Origin: Terrabacter sp. Ter38 | Lineage (GTDB): Bacteria > Actinomycetota > Actinomycetes > Actinomycetales > Dermatophilaceae | Direction: 5' to 3' | DNA length: 64,000 nucleotides | Assembly: GCF_024519435.1 (NCBI RefSeq) | Contig: NZ_JALJRZ010000001.1 | Location: 868,001 to 932,000, forward strand | Part shown: positions 36,116 to 45,269 of the stretch, piece by piece | Layout: the number at the start of each line of letters is the position of its first letter | Numbering within the stretch: position 1 is the first letter of the stretch | Notes under the pieces: generated by a model | Told to the model about the DNA's origin: nothing | The model's database searches: none | The model's input: the letters and a program-made list of their open reading frames with translations, nothing else | Translations under genes and position numbers: made by a program

Positions 36116-36141
36116 AGATCCGGCCTATTCATGCCGGATCT
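36116..36141. promoter_or_regulatory. Palindrome overlapping a candidate promoter of the small gene
   Basis: AGATCCGGC and GCCGGATCT (9-bp arms, 8-base spacer) form a 26-base palindrome 130 bases upstream of the 30-codon gene. In leftward orientation the box TATAGAT (36138-36144) merges into its first arm, and the AT-rich run TTAAAATC lies just upstream. This fits a repressor operator over a -10 box. A 5' leader hairpin is the alternative. Confidence 0.45.
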
Positions 36142-36272
36142 ATACGAAGATTTTAAGGTTCGCAGGGCGACCCCGCGACCAATTGGGCCGCTCGCGCCGG
36201 ATGTGGAAGAATCGGGTCTTCGTGTCCCGCACCGGGGCCCGAGACCAGGGTACGACCCATTAGGAGCCGACG

Positions 36273-36347
36273 ATGAGCAAGCGCGCCCGCAAGCGCCGCT
36301 CCCGCAAGGGCAACGCCGCCAACCACGGCCGCAAGCCCAACGCCTGA
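36273..36347 (+). CDS. Ribosomal protein bL37 (24 residues)
   Basis: ATG 36273 to TGA encodes 24 residues, beginning MSKRARKRRSRKG and ending NHGRKPNA, with TAGGAG six bases upstream of the start region. It matches the 24-residue actinobacterial large-subunit protein bL37 seen in mycobacterial ribosome structures in length, in the KR-rich start and in the ANHGKRPNA-type end. It sits near the decoding-distal 23S rRNA region in those structures. Its position beside the SigH-type sigma/anti-sigma pair is conserved in mycobacteria. A terminator follows immediately. Confidence 0.9.
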   Translation: MSKRARKRRSRKGNAANHGRKPNA

Positions 36348-36362
36348 GCCGCAGACGTCAGA

Positions 36363-36392
36363 GGCCCGCACCCGAGCAGCTCGGGGCGGGCC
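36363..36392 (+). terminator. Terminator of bL37
   Basis: GGCCCGC-A-CCCGAG, a 3-base loop, and CTCGGG-GCGGGCC form a 13-bp stem with a single bulged A, followed by TT. It lies 15 bases after the bL37 stop and also faces the convergent anti-sigma gene. Confidence 0.82.
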
Positions 36393-36436
36393 TTCGTCGT
36401 GACCCTGGGACCCGACGTGACGTCGTGGGCCGGTGA

Positions 36437-36733
36437 TCAGCCGCGGTCGACCTGGATCACGGTCATCGAGATGCGCGACATGATCGTCAGGCGCAGCGCC
36501 TCCGGCGCCTGCTCGCACTCGCACGAACGCTTGATGAGGGACTTGAGGGTCGTGTCGAGGTCGTACTCCTTGAGGCACGGCCCGCACTCGTCGAGGTGCG
36601 CCTGGATCTTGGCGCACTCGTCGGGTCCCAGCTCGCCGTCGAGATACTCGTAGACCCGCAGCAAGGCCTCAGAGCAGTCGGTGCGCGTCGCGCTGTCCGA
36701 CGCGCCCTGTCCACCCGTCGTGTGGTCCTTCAT
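36437..36733 (-). CDS. rsrA: Zinc-binding anti-sigma factor of the RsrA/RshA type
   Basis: The predicted protein has 98 residues from ATG 36733 with GGAAGGAAG upstream and an ATGA overlap with the sigma gene. The ZAS motif H46-x3-C50-x2-C53 and the partner C20 are all present. In RsrA, oxidation of these thiols expels zinc and releases the sigma factor. [16 protein letters not shown] matches the sigma-contact helix region. The C-terminal [17 protein letters not shown] is also typical. This gives a thiol-redox switch tied to the mycothiol genes of this genome. Confidence 0.93.
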   Translation of the reverse strand: MKDHTTGGQGASDSATRTDCSEALLRVYEYLDGELGPDECAKIQAHLDECGPCLKEYDLDTTLKSLIKRSCECEQAPEALRLTIMSRISMTVIQVDRG

Positions 36734-37524
36734 GACCGGCTTCCTTCCGTGCCAGCAGCGATCCCGGCACCCATCGCGGCACCGTCGGAGGTGCCGGCCG
36801 CAGCGAAACCGCGGTCGGCGGCGTACTCCGAGAGGAGCTCGCGGAGCTGACGGCGTCCGCGGTGCAGCCTGCTCATGACGGTGCCGATGGGCGTGTCCAT
36901 GATCTCGGCGATCTCCTTGTAGGCGTAGCCCTCGACGTCGGCGAAGTAGACCGCCAGGCGGAACTCCTCGGGGATCGCCTGCAGCGCGCGCTTGACGTCG
37001 CTGTCGGGGAGGTGGTCGAGCGCCTCGGCCTCGGCCGAGCGCAGCCCGACCGACGTGTGCGACTCGGCCCGCGCGAGCTGGTAGTCCTCGATCTGGGCCG
37101 CGTCGGACTCCAGCGGCTGGCGCTGCTTCTTGCGGTAGCTGTTGATGTACGTGTTGGTGAGGATGCGGTACATCCACGCCTTGAGGTTGGTGCCCGGCTT
37201 GTACTGGTGGAACGCGGCGTACGCCTTGGCGAACGTCTCCTGCACGAGGTCCTCGGCGTCGCTCGGGTTGCGCGTCGTGCGTAGAGCGGCGCTGTAGAGC
37301 TGGTCGAGCAGGGGCATCGCCTCGCGCTCGAAGCGCGCCCGGCGATCGTGCTCGTTCTCGCTCGCCACGTCGACGGTCGCGTCGGCGCGGGCGAGGTCGT
37401 CGGGGTCGGCAGACGCTGCAGGCGCCGGCCCCCGGGCCGTCGCGCTCGTGTCGGGTCTCGTGTCGGTGCTCGGGTCCGTCAGCCGCAGGGCTGCGCTCGG
37501 ATCGGTCTTCTTGTCCTTTGCCAT
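36730..37524 (-). CDS. sigR: ECF sigma factor of the SigR/SigH thiol-stress type
   Basis: The predicted protein has 264 residues from ATG 37524, with GGGAGG upstream. Region 2 shows [18 protein letters not shown] and [22 protein letters not shown]. Region 4 shows [44 protein letters not shown]. Together with the coupled RsrA-like gene this is the SigR (Streptomyces) / SigH (Mycobacterium) class, which turns on thioredoxin, mycothiol and Clp genes. The unusually long N-terminal (80 residues, Asp/Thr/Ala-rich) and C-terminal tails are low complexity. The reading frame stays open upstream, so a longer form like Streptomyces SigR' is possible. Confidence 0.93.
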   Translation of the reverse strand: MAKDKKTDPSAALRLTDPSTDTRPDTSATARGPAPAASADPDDLARADATVDVASENEHDRRARFEREAMPLLDQLYSAALRTTRNPSDAEDLVQETFAKAYAAFHQYKPGTNLKAWMYRILTNTYINSYRKKQRQPLESDAAQIEDYQLARAESHTSVGLRSAEAEALDHLPDSDVKRALQAIPEEFRLAVYFADVEGYAYKEIAEIMDTPIGTVMSRLHRGRRQLRELLSEYAADRGFAAAGTSDGAAMGAGIAAGTEGSRS

Positions 37525-37637
37525 CGCCTCCCAGCCTAGACCGGTGGGCTGGGGCAGCAGACCGTGCTCGGTCGGCACGGTCGCGACGCGCTCGGGCTCA
37601 CGGGTGGGGCAGGTGACCATGCTCCGTGCAACGACAC

Positions 37638-38279
37638 CTAGCCGGGCAGCATTCCCGCGATCGTGCCGAGCGCCTCGGTGAGGGCGGCGCGCGAGCCCTT
37701 CGGGAAGCTGTGCGCGCCCGGGACCTCGACGAGCGTCGTGCCCGCCGAGAGGTGCCGGCGCACCTCGTCGGGCGTGCCGAACGTGTCGTGGGTGCCCTGC
37801 ACGACCCACGACGGCGTGGGCGCGAGCGCGAGCTCGTGGGCGCGCAGCTTCTCCGGCTGACCCGGCAGGTGGAGCGGGAAGCTGAGCAGGAGGCCGGCAT
37901 CGGCCTCGAGCGGTCCGGCCGTGCGGCACGCCACGCGCGCTCCCGCACTGCGGCCGCCGACGACGAGGGGGCGCGGCAGACGGCCCCTGCCGGTCATGAG
38001 CGCCTCGACGATCGGCACCCAGGCGACGTCGAGCGTGGGCGGGCGGCCGGCCACCTTGCGACCTGCCACCAGCCACGGCTGCGCGACGAGCACGACGGCC
38101 CATCCGGCGCCGACGAGCACCTCGCGGGCGATCGCGAGGTCGATCGCTCCGAGCCCTCCCCCGGCGCCGTGGCCGAGGACGACGGTGCCGCGTGGCCGCG
38201 TGGGCCGCTGGATGTGGGCGCGTCCGGGACCTCCCGGCGTCTCGATCTCGCGGACCGTCTCGCGGGCCCGTGCGCTCAC
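37638..38279 (-). CDS. KANL3/Tex30-type alpha/beta hydrolase
   Basis: The predicted protein has 213 residues from GTG 38279, overlapping the SRAP stop as GTGA. Hydrolase marks are [16 protein letters not shown], the nucleophile elbow [38 protein letters not shown] and the late His in [10 protein letters not shown]. The family is small, widespread in bacteria and without a defined substrate. Location between a sigma factor and a SRAP gene suggests co-transcription with SRAP. Confidence 0.85.
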   Translation of the reverse strand: MSARARETVREIETPGGPGRAHIQRPTRPRGTVVLGHGAGGGLGAIDLAIAREVLVGAGWAVVLVAQPWLVAGRKVAGRPPTLDVAWVPIVEALMTGRGRLPRPLVVGGRSAGARVACRTAGPLEADAGLLLSFPLHLPGQPEKLRAHELALAPTPSWVVQGTHDTFGTPDEVRRHLSAGTTLVEVPGAHSFPKGSRAALTEALGTIAGMLPG

Positions 38280-39121
38280 GCGCCGACCACCTCACCGGTC
38301 ATCGGGTCGACGACGCCCTCGAGCTCGGACTCGGGGACGGGCTCGACGAGGGCCGGACCGTTGTTGCGGGTCGCGCCCACGGCTCGGCTGACCGGGTGGG
38401 CCTCGAAGCGCCCGGGCGCGGCGAACTCGAGGACGCCCTGGACGTAGGCCGGGTCCTTCTCGTCGGGGTCGAGCCAGTGCTCCCACTGGGCGGGCTCGAG
38501 GACGAGCGGCTGGCGGTCGTGGATGCGGTCAATGCCGGGGTCGGCGGCGGTCGTGATGATGGTGAAGGTCGTCAGCCAGGCCGCCGGGTCGCCCTCGGGC
38601 AGCTCGCGGTCGCGCCAGAACTCGTAGAGCCCGGCGAAGGCGACGGGGGCTCCGTCGGCGCGGTGGATGAAGAAGGGCTGCTTGCGCGGCTTGCCCTTGG
38701 CGTCGACGGCGGTCGGCGAGACCTGCCACTCGTACCACCCGTCGGCCGGCACGAGGCAGCGGCGCGAGAGGGCGGCCTTGGCGAAGGCACCCTTGCCGAG
38801 GACCGACTCCGCTCGGGCGTTGGTCATCCGCAGACCCGTCGAGACGTCCTTGGACCACGCCGGCACGAGACCCCACGTGAGCATCCGGAGCTGCCGGGCG
38901 GGGACGGTCTCCTCGTCGACTCCGTCGGTGCCGCGAGGCCTCCGGGTCAGCACGACCGCCGCCTGCTTGGACGGGGCCATGTTCCAGTCGGGTTCGCCCA
39001 CCGGCGGGTTCTGGGGGTTCTTGAGCACGCTGCGCGCGGGCTCGTCGGTGTGGTCCTCCTCGACGTCGAAGGCCTCGATGAGCTCGTCGGGCCGCGCGCT
39101 CGCGGCATACCTCCCGCACAT
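38276..39121 (-). CDS. SRAP/HMCES-family abasic-site crosslinking protein (YedK-like)
   Basis: The predicted protein has 281 residues from ATG 39121. The protein begins MCGRYAAS, so Cys2 is placed for the thiazolidine crosslink with abasic sites in single-stranded DNA that defines the family. Other marks are [23 protein letters not shown], the catalytic Glu in [21 protein letters not shown] and the His of IHDRQPLVL. It is the counterpart of Rv3226c, next to aroA and rsgA as in mycobacteria. No good ribosome-binding site precedes the ATG, so a leaderless mRNA is possible. Confidence 0.93.
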   Translation of the reverse strand: MCGRYAASARPDELIEAFDVEEDHTDEPARSVLKNPQNPPVGEPDWNMAPSKQAAVVLTRRPRGTDGVDEETVPARQLRMLTWGLVPAWSKDVSTGLRMTNARAESVLGKGAFAKAALSRRCLVPADGWYEWQVSPTAVDAKGKPRKQPFFIHRADGAPVAFAGLYEFWRDRELPEGDPAAWLTTFTIITTAADPGIDRIHDRQPLVLEPAQWEHWLDPDEKDPAYVQGVLEFAAPGRFEAHPVSRAVGATRNNGPALVEPVPESELEGVVDPMTGEVVGA

Positions 39122-39131
39122 GCGCCACAGC

Positions 39132-39171
39132 GTATGCCGGGTGGCCGACGACAGGGATCGTGACGGCATAC
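39132..39171. repeat. Two GGCATACG elements in the SRAP/DoxX divergent gap
   Basis: CGTATGCC (39131-39138) and GGCATACG (39165-39172) lie in opposite orientation in the 189-base gap between the SRAP gene and the DoxX-like gene. A further partial copy, GGCATACC, lies at 39104-39111 within the first SRAP codons. Confidence 0.5.
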
Positions 39172-39310
39172 GCGTCCTTCTGGCCGGCGACGACCGCGGG
39201 GCCCGGCGTGGGCGGCACGTCCTGCGGCGCGGGTATGTCGATACCGTAGGTGTCCACAGGTCCACGATGGTCACGACGCGTTCGTCGTCGCGGCCAGAGG
39301 AGGAAAACGC

Positions 39311-39841
39311 ATGATCGTCCGTCGTCTCGCCCGCCCGCTGCTCGCATCCGTCTTCGTCGCCGCCGGCGTGGAGGCCCTGCGCCACCCGGCTGCGCGCACC
39401 GACCAGGCCGCGCACCTGCTCCAGAAGGTGCCGGACATGGTGCCGGGGGCCGAGGTCGCCGCGAAGGACCCTGACCTCTTCGTCCGGATCAACGGGGCCG
39501 CCCTGCTCGGCGGTGGACTCCTGCTCGCGACCGGTCGGATGCCGCGGCTCGCCTCGACGGTGCTCGCCGCCTCGGTCGTGCCGACGACGGCGATCGAGCA
39601 CGCCTTCTGGGAGGAGACCGACCCCGCCCGCAAGGCGCAGAGCCGCAGCCTCTTCCTCAAGAACGTCGGCCTGCTCGGCGGCCTGCTCCTCGCCGCCGTC
39701 GACACCGAGGGCAGGCCGGGCCTGGCCTGGCGCGCCCAGCACGCCACGAAGACGACGCGCCGCGAGGCCCGTCACGCCCAGCGGGCCGCCACGCGTGAGG
39801 CGCGCCTGCTCGCCCATCGAGCCCAGGACGTCGTGAGCTGA
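39311..39841 (+). CDS. DoxX-like small membrane protein
   Basis: The predicted protein has 176 residues from ATG 39311 with GGAGGAAA upstream. Four hydrophobic helices fit the DoxX fold: [55 protein letters not shown] and [17 protein letters not shown]. The C-terminal 35 residues are Arg/Ala-rich and cytoplasmic. Family members are linked to thiol and oxidative-stress membrane complexes in mycobacteria, but nothing specific can be said here. The stop is at most 37 bases before aroA. Confidence 0.83.
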   Translation: MIVRRLARPLLASVFVAAGVEALRHPAARTDQAAHLLQKVPDMVPGAEVAAKDPDLFVRINGAALLGGGLLLATGRMPRLASTVLAASVVPTTAIEHAFWEETDPARKAQSRSLFLKNVGLLGGLLLAAVDTEGRPGLAWRAQHATKTTRREARHAQRAATREARLLAHRAQDVVS

Positions 39842-39878
39842 GTTGAGTCCCGCTGATCCATCGCCCCACCCCCTGTCC

Positions 39879-41255
39879 GTGACGGACGGCGCCACCGAGG
39901 GCGCCACCCTGACCGAGGATCCCGACTGGGCAGCGCCGCTCGCGCCCGGACCGCTCGATGCCACGGTCTTCCTGCCGGGCAGCAAGTCCCTGACCAACCG
40001 CTACCTCGTCCTCGCGGCGCTGGCGAGCGACCGTTCACGCCTGCGCGCTCCCCTACGCTCGCGTGACACGCTGCTCATGGCCGAGGCGCTGCGCGCCCTG
40101 GGCGTACGCATCGACGACGTCGCGTCGGAAGGTGAGTCCGGGGGCGCCGGGACCGGGACGGTCGGCGGAGTGCTCGACTGGGTGGTGACGCCCCCCGAGA
40201 CGCTGAGCGGTGACGTGACGGTCGACTGCGGATTGGCCGGCACCGTGATGCGCTTCCTGCCCGCGGTGGCGGCGCTCGCCGACGGACGGGTGCGTCTCGA
40301 CGGCGACCCCCAGGCGCGGGTGCGTCCGATGGGTCCGGTGACCGACGCGCTGCGTGCGCTCGGCGTCGTCGTCGACGACCACGAGGGGCACCTGCCGGTC
40401 ACGGTCCACGGGCGCGGACGGGTGCCGGGCGGGTCGGTGACGATGGACGCCTCGGCCTCGTCGCAGTTCATCTCGGCTCTGCTCCTCGCGGGGGCACGCT
40501 ACGACGAGGGCGTCACGGTGCACCACGACGGCAAGCCGGTGCCGAGCGAGCCTCACATCCTCATGACGGTCGAGACCCTGCGCGACGCGGGCGCGATCGT
40601 CGACGACAGCGAGCCGAACACGTGGCGTGTCGAACCGTCCGAGATCAACGCCCTCGACGTGTCGGTCGAGCCGGACCTGTCCAACGCCGGGCCTTTCGTC
40701 GCGGCGGCCCTCGTCGCCGGCGGGACCGTGCGGGTGCCCGGGTGGCCCCAGCACACGACCCAGGCCGGCGACCTCCTCCGCGAGATCCTCGACACGATGG
40801 GCGCCGACGTGCGCCTCGACCGCTCGGGACTCACGGTCGTCGGCAGCGGTGAGCTCGTCGGCATCGACATCGACCTGCACGACGCGGCCGAGCTGACCCC
40901 CACCGTGGCGGCTCTCGCGGCGCTCGCCTCGACACCCACGTGGATCCGCGGGGTGGCCCACATCCGCGGCCACGAGACGGATCGTCTCGCGGCGCTCACG
41001 GCAGAGCTCGGGCGCGTCGGGTCGCACGTCACCGAGACCGACGACGGCCTGCGCATCTCGCCGGCACCCTTGCACGGTGGGCGGTTCCGCACCTACCACG
41101 ACCATCGCATGGCCACCGCGGGCGCGATCATCGGGCTGCGCGTGCCCGGCGTGCTCGTCGAGGACATCGACACGACGCGCAAGACGCTGCCCGACTTCGT
41201 CGGGCTGTGGCAGGGCATGCTCGACGGCTCACGCCCCGTGGTGCTCTCTCGATGA
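39879..41255 (+). CDS. aroA: 3-phosphoshikimate 1-carboxyvinyltransferase (EPSP synthase)
   Basis: About 458 residues if GTG 39879 is the start; an in-frame TTG at 39843, directly after the upstream stop, would add 12. Family marks are [56 protein letters not shown], the PEP-site block ETDRLAAL and YHDHRMAT. It makes EPSP from shikimate-3-phosphate and phosphoenolpyruvate. The stop overlaps rsgA as ATGA. The aroA-rsgA pair matches Rv3227-Rv3228. Confidence 0.95.
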   Translation: MTDGATEGATLTEDPDWAAPLAPGPLDATVFLPGSKSLTNRYLVLAALASDRSRLRAPLRSRDTLLMAEALRALGVRIDDVASEGESGGAGTGTVGGVLDWVVTPPETLSGDVTVDCGLAGTVMRFLPAVAALADGRVRLDGDPQARVRPMGPVTDALRALGVVVDDHEGHLPVTVHGRGRVPGGSVTMDASASSQFISALLLAGARYDEGVTVHHDGKPVPSEPHILMTVETLRDAGAIVDDSEPNTWRVEPSEINALDVSVEPDLSNAGPFVAAALVAGGTVRVPGWPQHTTQAGDLLREILDTMGADVRLDRSGLTVVGSGELVGIDIDLHDAAELTPTVAALAALASTPTWIRGVAHIRGHETDRLAALTAELGRVGSHVTETDDGLRISPAPLHGGRFRTYHDHRMATAGAIIGLRVPGVLVEDIDTTRKTLPDFVGLWQGMLDGSRPVVLSR

Positions 41256-42298
41256 GCTGGCGGGACCTCGACGAGGGAGACATCCGGGTCCGCCCCAGTC
41301 GCAAGGGGTCCCGGCCCCGCACCAAGGAGCGTCCCGCCCACGCGGACGCCGTCGTCGCCATGGTCATCGGCGTCGACCGCGGCCGCTACACGTGCCTCAT
41401 CCCCAAGGGCTCGCTCGGCAAGAAGGAGCCCGAGCGCGTCGTCACGGCGATGAAGGCCCGTGAGATCGGACGCACCAGGGTCGTCGTCGGTGACGACGTC
41501 GCCCTCGTCGGCGACCTCGCCGGGGGTCCGGACGCCCTCGCCCGGATCGTGCGCATCGAGGAGCGTCGCTCGGTGCTGCGGCGCACGGCCGACGACACGG
41601 ACCCCTACGAGCGGATCATCGTGGCCAACGCCGACCAGCTCGTCATCGTGACGGCCCTGGCCGACCCCGAACCGCGCCCGCGCATGGTCGACCGCTGCCT
41701 CGTCGCGGCCTACGACGCGGACCTCGAGCCGCTGCTCGCGCTGACGAAAGCCGATCTCGTCGACCCGAGCGACTTCCTCGCGCACTACACGCCCCTCGAG
41801 GTCGAGCACGTCGTGACGTCGTGGAAGGACGGCGACTTCTCCGGCCTCGAGGAGCTTCGCGCCAGGCTCTCCGGCAAGGTCTCGGTCCTCGTCGGTCATT
41901 CCGGCGTCGGCAAGAGCACGCTCGTCAACGGCCTCGTCCCCGGCGCCCTGCGCGCCACCGGCGTCGTCAACGACACGACCGGCCGCGGGCGCCACACCTC
42001 GACGAACGCCGTGGCACTGCGGCTGCACGGTGCCGACGGCTCCGACGACGGCTGGGTCATCGACACGCCGGGCATCCGGTCGTTCGGACTCGCCCACATC
42101 GACGTCGACCACATCATCGACCACTTCCCCGACCTCGCCGAGGGCACCGACAACTGCCCGCGCGGCTGCACGCACGACGAGGAGGAGTGCGCGCTCGACG
42201 CCTGGGTGGCGGACGGTCACGCCGGACCCGCGGGCGCGTCACGTCTCGAGTCGCTGCGTCGCCTGCTCAGCAGCCGGAGCACGACCGAGGAGCACTGA
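41252..42298 (+). CDS. rsgA: Ribosome small subunit-dependent GTPase A
   Basis: The predicted protein has 348 residues from ATG 41252. The order is an N-terminal OB fold, then the circularly permuted GTPase ([11 protein letters not shown] before the G1 loop GHSGVGKS at 215-222, then [11 protein letters not shown] and [14 protein letters not shown]). A C-terminal zinc knuckle follows ([13 protein letters not shown]). RsgA checks late 30S maturation. The basic stretch [14 protein letters not shown] near the N-terminus is common in actinobacterial members. A terminator-like repeat overlaps the stop. Confidence 0.95.
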   Translation: MSWRDLDEGDIRVRPSRKGSRPRTKERPAHADAVVAMVIGVDRGRYTCLIPKGSLGKKEPERVVTAMKAREIGRTRVVVGDDVALVGDLAGGPDALARIVRIEERRSVLRRTADDTDPYERIIVANADQLVIVTALADPEPRPRMVDRCLVAAYDADLEPLLALTKADLVDPSDFLAHYTPLEVEHVVTSWKDGDFSGLEELRARLSGKVSVLVGHSGVGKSTLVNGLVPGALRATGVVNDTTGRGRHTSTNAVALRLHGADGSDDGWVIDTPGIRSFGLAHIDVDHIIDHFPDLAEGTDNCPRGCTHDEEECALDAWVADGHAGPAGASRLESLRRLLSSRSTTEEH

Positions 42299-42326
42299 GC
42301 CGCAGCGGCCTTCGGCGCCGGGCTCA
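42296..42326 (+). terminator. Branched hairpin at the rsgA stop
   Basis: TGAGCC (which includes the rsgA stop) and GGCTCA form a 6-bp outer stem around an inner CGGC/GCCG pair with a TTCG-containing loop. It lies 30-60 bases before the hisN-like start. Confidence 0.5.
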
Positions 42327-42357
42327 GCGCCCCTGCTCGGACCGATGCCGCTAGGTT

Positions 42358-43155
42358 GTGCCGGTGACCTCCTACGACGACGATCTTCGTCTGGCCCATG
42401 TCCTCGCGGATGCCGTGGAGAGGGTGACGATGGCACGCTTCCGCGCGGCCGACCTCGTCGTCGAGAGCAAGCCGGACCTCACGCCCGTCACCGACGCCGA
42501 CCGCGCCGCCGAGGAGCTCGTCCGGCTGCAGCTCAAGCGCACCCGACCGCGTGACGCCGTCGAGGGCGAGGAGTTCGAGACGACCGGCCACGGTCCGCGA
42601 CGGTGGATCATCGACCCCATCGACGGCACGAAGAACTTCGTCCGCGGCGTGCCCGTCTGGGCCACGCTCATCGGCCTCGTCGTCGACGACGTCCCGGTGT
42701 TGGGGCTCGTCGCCGCGCCGGCCCTGCAGCGTCGCTGGTGGGCCGCGACCGGCTCCGGCGCCTGGAGCGGCCGCTCCCTGTCGTCGGCCACGCGCATCTC
42801 GGTGTCCCAGGTCGGACGACTCGGCGACGCCTCTCTGTCGTACTCGTCGCTCGCGGGCTGGCGGGTGCGCGGTCGGCGTGACGACTTCCTCGACCTCATG
42901 GACGACTGCTGGCGCACCCGCGCCTATGGCGACTTCTGGTCCTACATGCTCGTGGCCGAGGGTGCCGCCGACATCGCGGCCGAGCCCGAGCTCGCCGTCC
43001 ACGACATGGCCGCCCTCGTCGCGATCGTGCAGGAGGCCGGTGGACGGTTCACCGGACTCGACGGCAAGGACGGCTGCTGGAGCGGCAACGCGCTCGCGAC
43101 CAACGGCCTGCTGCACGACGAGGTGCTCTCGCGGATCGGCACCGCACCCGCGTGA
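42358..43155 (+). CDS. hisN: Inositol-monophosphatase-family enzyme, probable histidinol-phosphatase HisN
   Basis: The predicted protein has 265 residues from GTG 42358; GTG 42364 is equally possible. Metal-site motifs are VTDADRAAEE, AVEGEEFE, IDPIDGTKNFVRGVPVWATLI and VHDMAALVAIVQEAGG. Length, PIDGTKNF and the WSYMLVAEG block match actinobacterial HisN (Rv3137 type), the last-but-one step of histidine synthesis. Other inositol-phosphatase activities cannot be excluded from sequence. Confidence 0.83.
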   Translation: MPVTSYDDDLRLAHVLADAVERVTMARFRAADLVVESKPDLTPVTDADRAAEELVRLQLKRTRPRDAVEGEEFETTGHGPRRWIIDPIDGTKNFVRGVPVWATLIGLVVDDVPVLGLVAAPALQRRWWAATGSGAWSGRSLSSATRISVSQVGRLGDASLSYSSLAGWRVRGRRDDFLDLMDDCWRTRAYGDFWSYMLVAEGAADIAAEPELAVHDMAALVAIVQEAGGRFTGLDGKDGCWSGNALATNGLLHDEVLSRIGTAPA

Positions 43156-43214
43156 CGCCACGCCGTCCTGAGGCCGCGCTGGGCGGGCTGCGCTGTCCGG
43201 CATAGCCTTTCGGT

Positions 43215-43829
43215 ATGAGCACCGACTCCGCCGATCCCGCCGACCCCTCGGTCCCTGCCCCTGCGGTCCCCGTCGCATCGGTCCGCCCCGCCCGCGAGGG
43301 TGACGTGCCGGCGCTGGCCGAGGTCGCCGCGGCGACGTTCGTGCTCGCGTGTCCGCCGTCGATGACCGTGGACCGCGTCGACGCGTTCGTCGAGGAGGTC
43401 CTCTCCCCCGCTCGCTTCACCGACTACCTCACCGACCCCCACCGTCACGTCCTCCTCGCCGAACGCGACGGGGCCGCACTGGGCTACGCGATGCTCGTCG
43501 CCGGCGACCCCCAGGACGACGACGTCAGGGCCGCGATCCGGCTCCGCCCGACCGTCGAGCTGTCCAAGATCTACGTCCTGCCGCAGGCCCACGGCACGGG
43601 CGCCGCGGCCCTGCTCATGAGCCGGGCTCTCGACTGGGCACGCGACTCCGGCGCAGCGGGTGTGTGGCTCGGCGTCAACCAGCAGAACGAGCGCGCCCAG
43701 CGGTTCTACGGCAAGAGCGGCTTCGACCGGGTCGGCGCCAAGCGCTTCCTCGTCGGCGGTGTCTACGAGGACGACTACGTCATGGAGCGCCCCCTCCGGC
43801 CGACCGACCCACCCCGCGGTTCGAGGTGA
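43215..43829 (+). CDS. GNAT-family N-acetyltransferase
   Basis: The predicted protein has 204 residues from ATG 43215. After a 20-residue Ala/Pro-rich start comes a GNAT fold: VRPAREGDVPALAEVAAATF, the core strand ELSKIYVLPQAHGTGAAALLMSRAL with the acetyl-CoA loop QAHGTG (consensus Q/RxxGxG/A), VWLGVNQQNERAQRFYGKSGF and GVYEDDYVMERPL. The substrate is unknown; the region up to residue 70 resembles spermidine/protein acetyltransferases of this class. It converges on the M16 peptidase genes. Confidence 0.87.
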   Translation: MSTDSADPADPSVPAPAVPVASVRPAREGDVPALAEVAAATFVLACPPSMTVDRVDAFVEEVLSPARFTDYLTDPHRHVLLAERDGAALGYAMLVAGDPQDDDVRAAIRLRPTVELSKIYVLPQAHGTGAAALLMSRALDWARDSGAAGVWLGVNQQNERAQRFYGKSGFDRVGAKRFLVGGVYEDDYVMERPLRPTDPPRGSR

Positions 43830-43864
43830 TCCCGTGACCCATCCCGGTGTCGGCATCACCTCGA
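43821..43864. terminator. Hairpin between convergent GNAT and M16 genes
   Basis: TCGAGGTGAT and ATCACCTCGA are perfect 10-bp arms separated by 24 bases. The left arm contains the GNAT stop, and the right arm lies 17 bases beyond the M16 stop on the other strand. Confidence 0.5.
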
Positions 43865-43880
43865 ACGCAAGGTTCTCGGG

Positions 43881-45269
43881 TCAGGCGTCGGTGACCACGG
43901 TCACGTCGCCGAGGCCGAGGGCTTCGATGGCAGGCAGGTGGGCGGCGGCGTCACCGACCATGACGATCGTCCACCCTGTTCCGGGTTCGCCCGTCCCGAC
44001 GCCGGCGCCCTCGACGAAGCGGGCATAGGCCGCCTCGACCCGACCCCGGTCGACGGTGGCGAGGTCGCGGAGGTTGTCGGTCGTGAACGCCGTGGTGCGA
44101 CCGTCGAGAGCCATGCCCACCGCCTCGTCGGCGATGGAGTCAGCGGTGGCGTAGCGACCGGGCGCGGTCTTGGAGATGAAGTCGACGCCGGAGCGGATCT
44201 CCTTGTCGCTGAACCCGTCCCGGCCGCTCTCGAGGATCTCGACGAGCAGCCTCAGCGACTCGGCGGTCGAGTCGGCGCGCACGGAGCCGGACGTGAGGAA
44301 CACGCCACCGCGACGCCGCGGGCGGAAGCTCGACCGGATGCCGTACGTGTAGCCCTTCTCCTCGCGCAGGACGGCGTCGATGCGGGCGTTCGGCGAGCCT
44401 CCCAGGACGAAGCCGAGCACCGGGTAGGGCGCCCACCCACCCTCGACGGAGCGGTCGGGTCCCGGCGCGCCGATGACGAACTCGGTCTGCACCGATCCCG
44501 AGCGTGACACGAGGACGATGCGACCGCGGTCGGGCGCGAGGGCGGCGGCGTGCTGGAGGTAGCGCTCCCGGTCCCGGGGACCGTGGGCCCACCCCCCGAG
44601 GGCGGCCTCGACGAGGGCCGGCACGTCGAGCCCGTCGAGGTCTCCGGCGACGACCATCGTGCCGCCGGCGGCGACGACGTGCTCCGCATGGAAGGCCACG
44701 ACGTCGTCTCGCGTGATCGACGAGACGGTCTCGCGCGTGCCGCCCGTGGGCCGGGACGAGCGGTCGTCGGGGGCGTAGAACGTGCGGACGAACTCCAGCC
44801 CGGCGCGGTGTGCAGCGACGGAGCGCTCCTGCTCGATCTCGGCGAGACGTGTACGCACCTGGCGCGCGACCTCGTTCTGGGGGAACGCCGGCTCGGTGAG
44901 GATCTGTCGGAGCAGGTCGAGCGCGGGCTCGAGGTTGCCCTTGACGACATCGAGGTCGAGCGAGAGGCCGGCGTCCGCCATTCCCGCGCCGAAGCTGACA
45001 CCCTTGCGCTCGAGCAGCCGGGCGAACTCCTCGGCCGTGTGCTCCGCGGTGCCCTCGTCGAGGGTGCGGGACATGATCGAGGCCACGCCCTCGCGCTCGA
45101 GCGGCTCGTCCCGGAGCGACACGGGCAGCCCGAGGCGTACCGAGACGACGTACTGGCCGGGGACGTCGTAGGTGAGCAGGCGCAGGCCGTTGGGCAGGTC
45201 GTGGGCGCTGCCCTCGGGGAAGTCCCACGGCTCGGGGGGTGCGACGACGGGGCGGGCGACGGCGGTCAT
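43881..45269 (-). CDS. M16-family peptidase-like subunit without zinc motif
   Basis: The predicted protein has 462 residues from ATG 45269, overlapping the upstream M16 gene as ATGA. The fold is M16 (LPNGLRLLTYDVPGQYVVSVRLGLP, GTMVVAGDLDG, REEKGYTYGIRSSF). Where HxxEH should lie it has EGVASIMSRTLDEG, so it cannot bind zinc in the usual way. The C-terminal R/Y pair (EKGYTYG) that stabilises substrate in non-catalytic subunits is intact. This is the standard inactive partner of a two-gene M16 protease. Confidence 0.9.
   Translation of the reverse strand: MTAVARPVVAPPEPWDFPEGSAHDLPNGLRLLTYDVPGQYVVSVRLGLPVSLRDEPLEREGVASIMSRTLDEGTAEHTAEEFARLLERKGVSFGAGMADAGLSLDLDVVKGNLEPALDLLRQILTEPAFPQNEVARQVRTRLAEIEQERSVAAHRAGLEFVRTFYAPDDRSSRPTGGTRETVSSITRDDVVAFHAEHVVAAGGTMVVAGDLDGLDVPALVEAALGGWAHGPRDRERYLQHAAALAPDRGRIVLVSRSGSVQTEFVIGAPGPDRSVEGGWAPYPVLGFVLGGSPNARIDAVLREEKGYTYGIRSSFRPRRRGGVFLTSGSVRADSTAESLRLLVEILESGRDGFSDKEIRSGVDFISKTAPGRYATADSIADEAVGMALDGRTTAFTTDNLRDLATVDRGRVEAAYARFVEGAGVGTGEPGTGWTIVMVGDAAAHLPAIEALGLGDVTVVTDA

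Noticed and set aside
43881-45269. Broken M16 protease caused by mutation
   Set aside because: The missing HxxEH is normal for the non-catalytic partner of two-gene M16 proteases, and the frame is intact.
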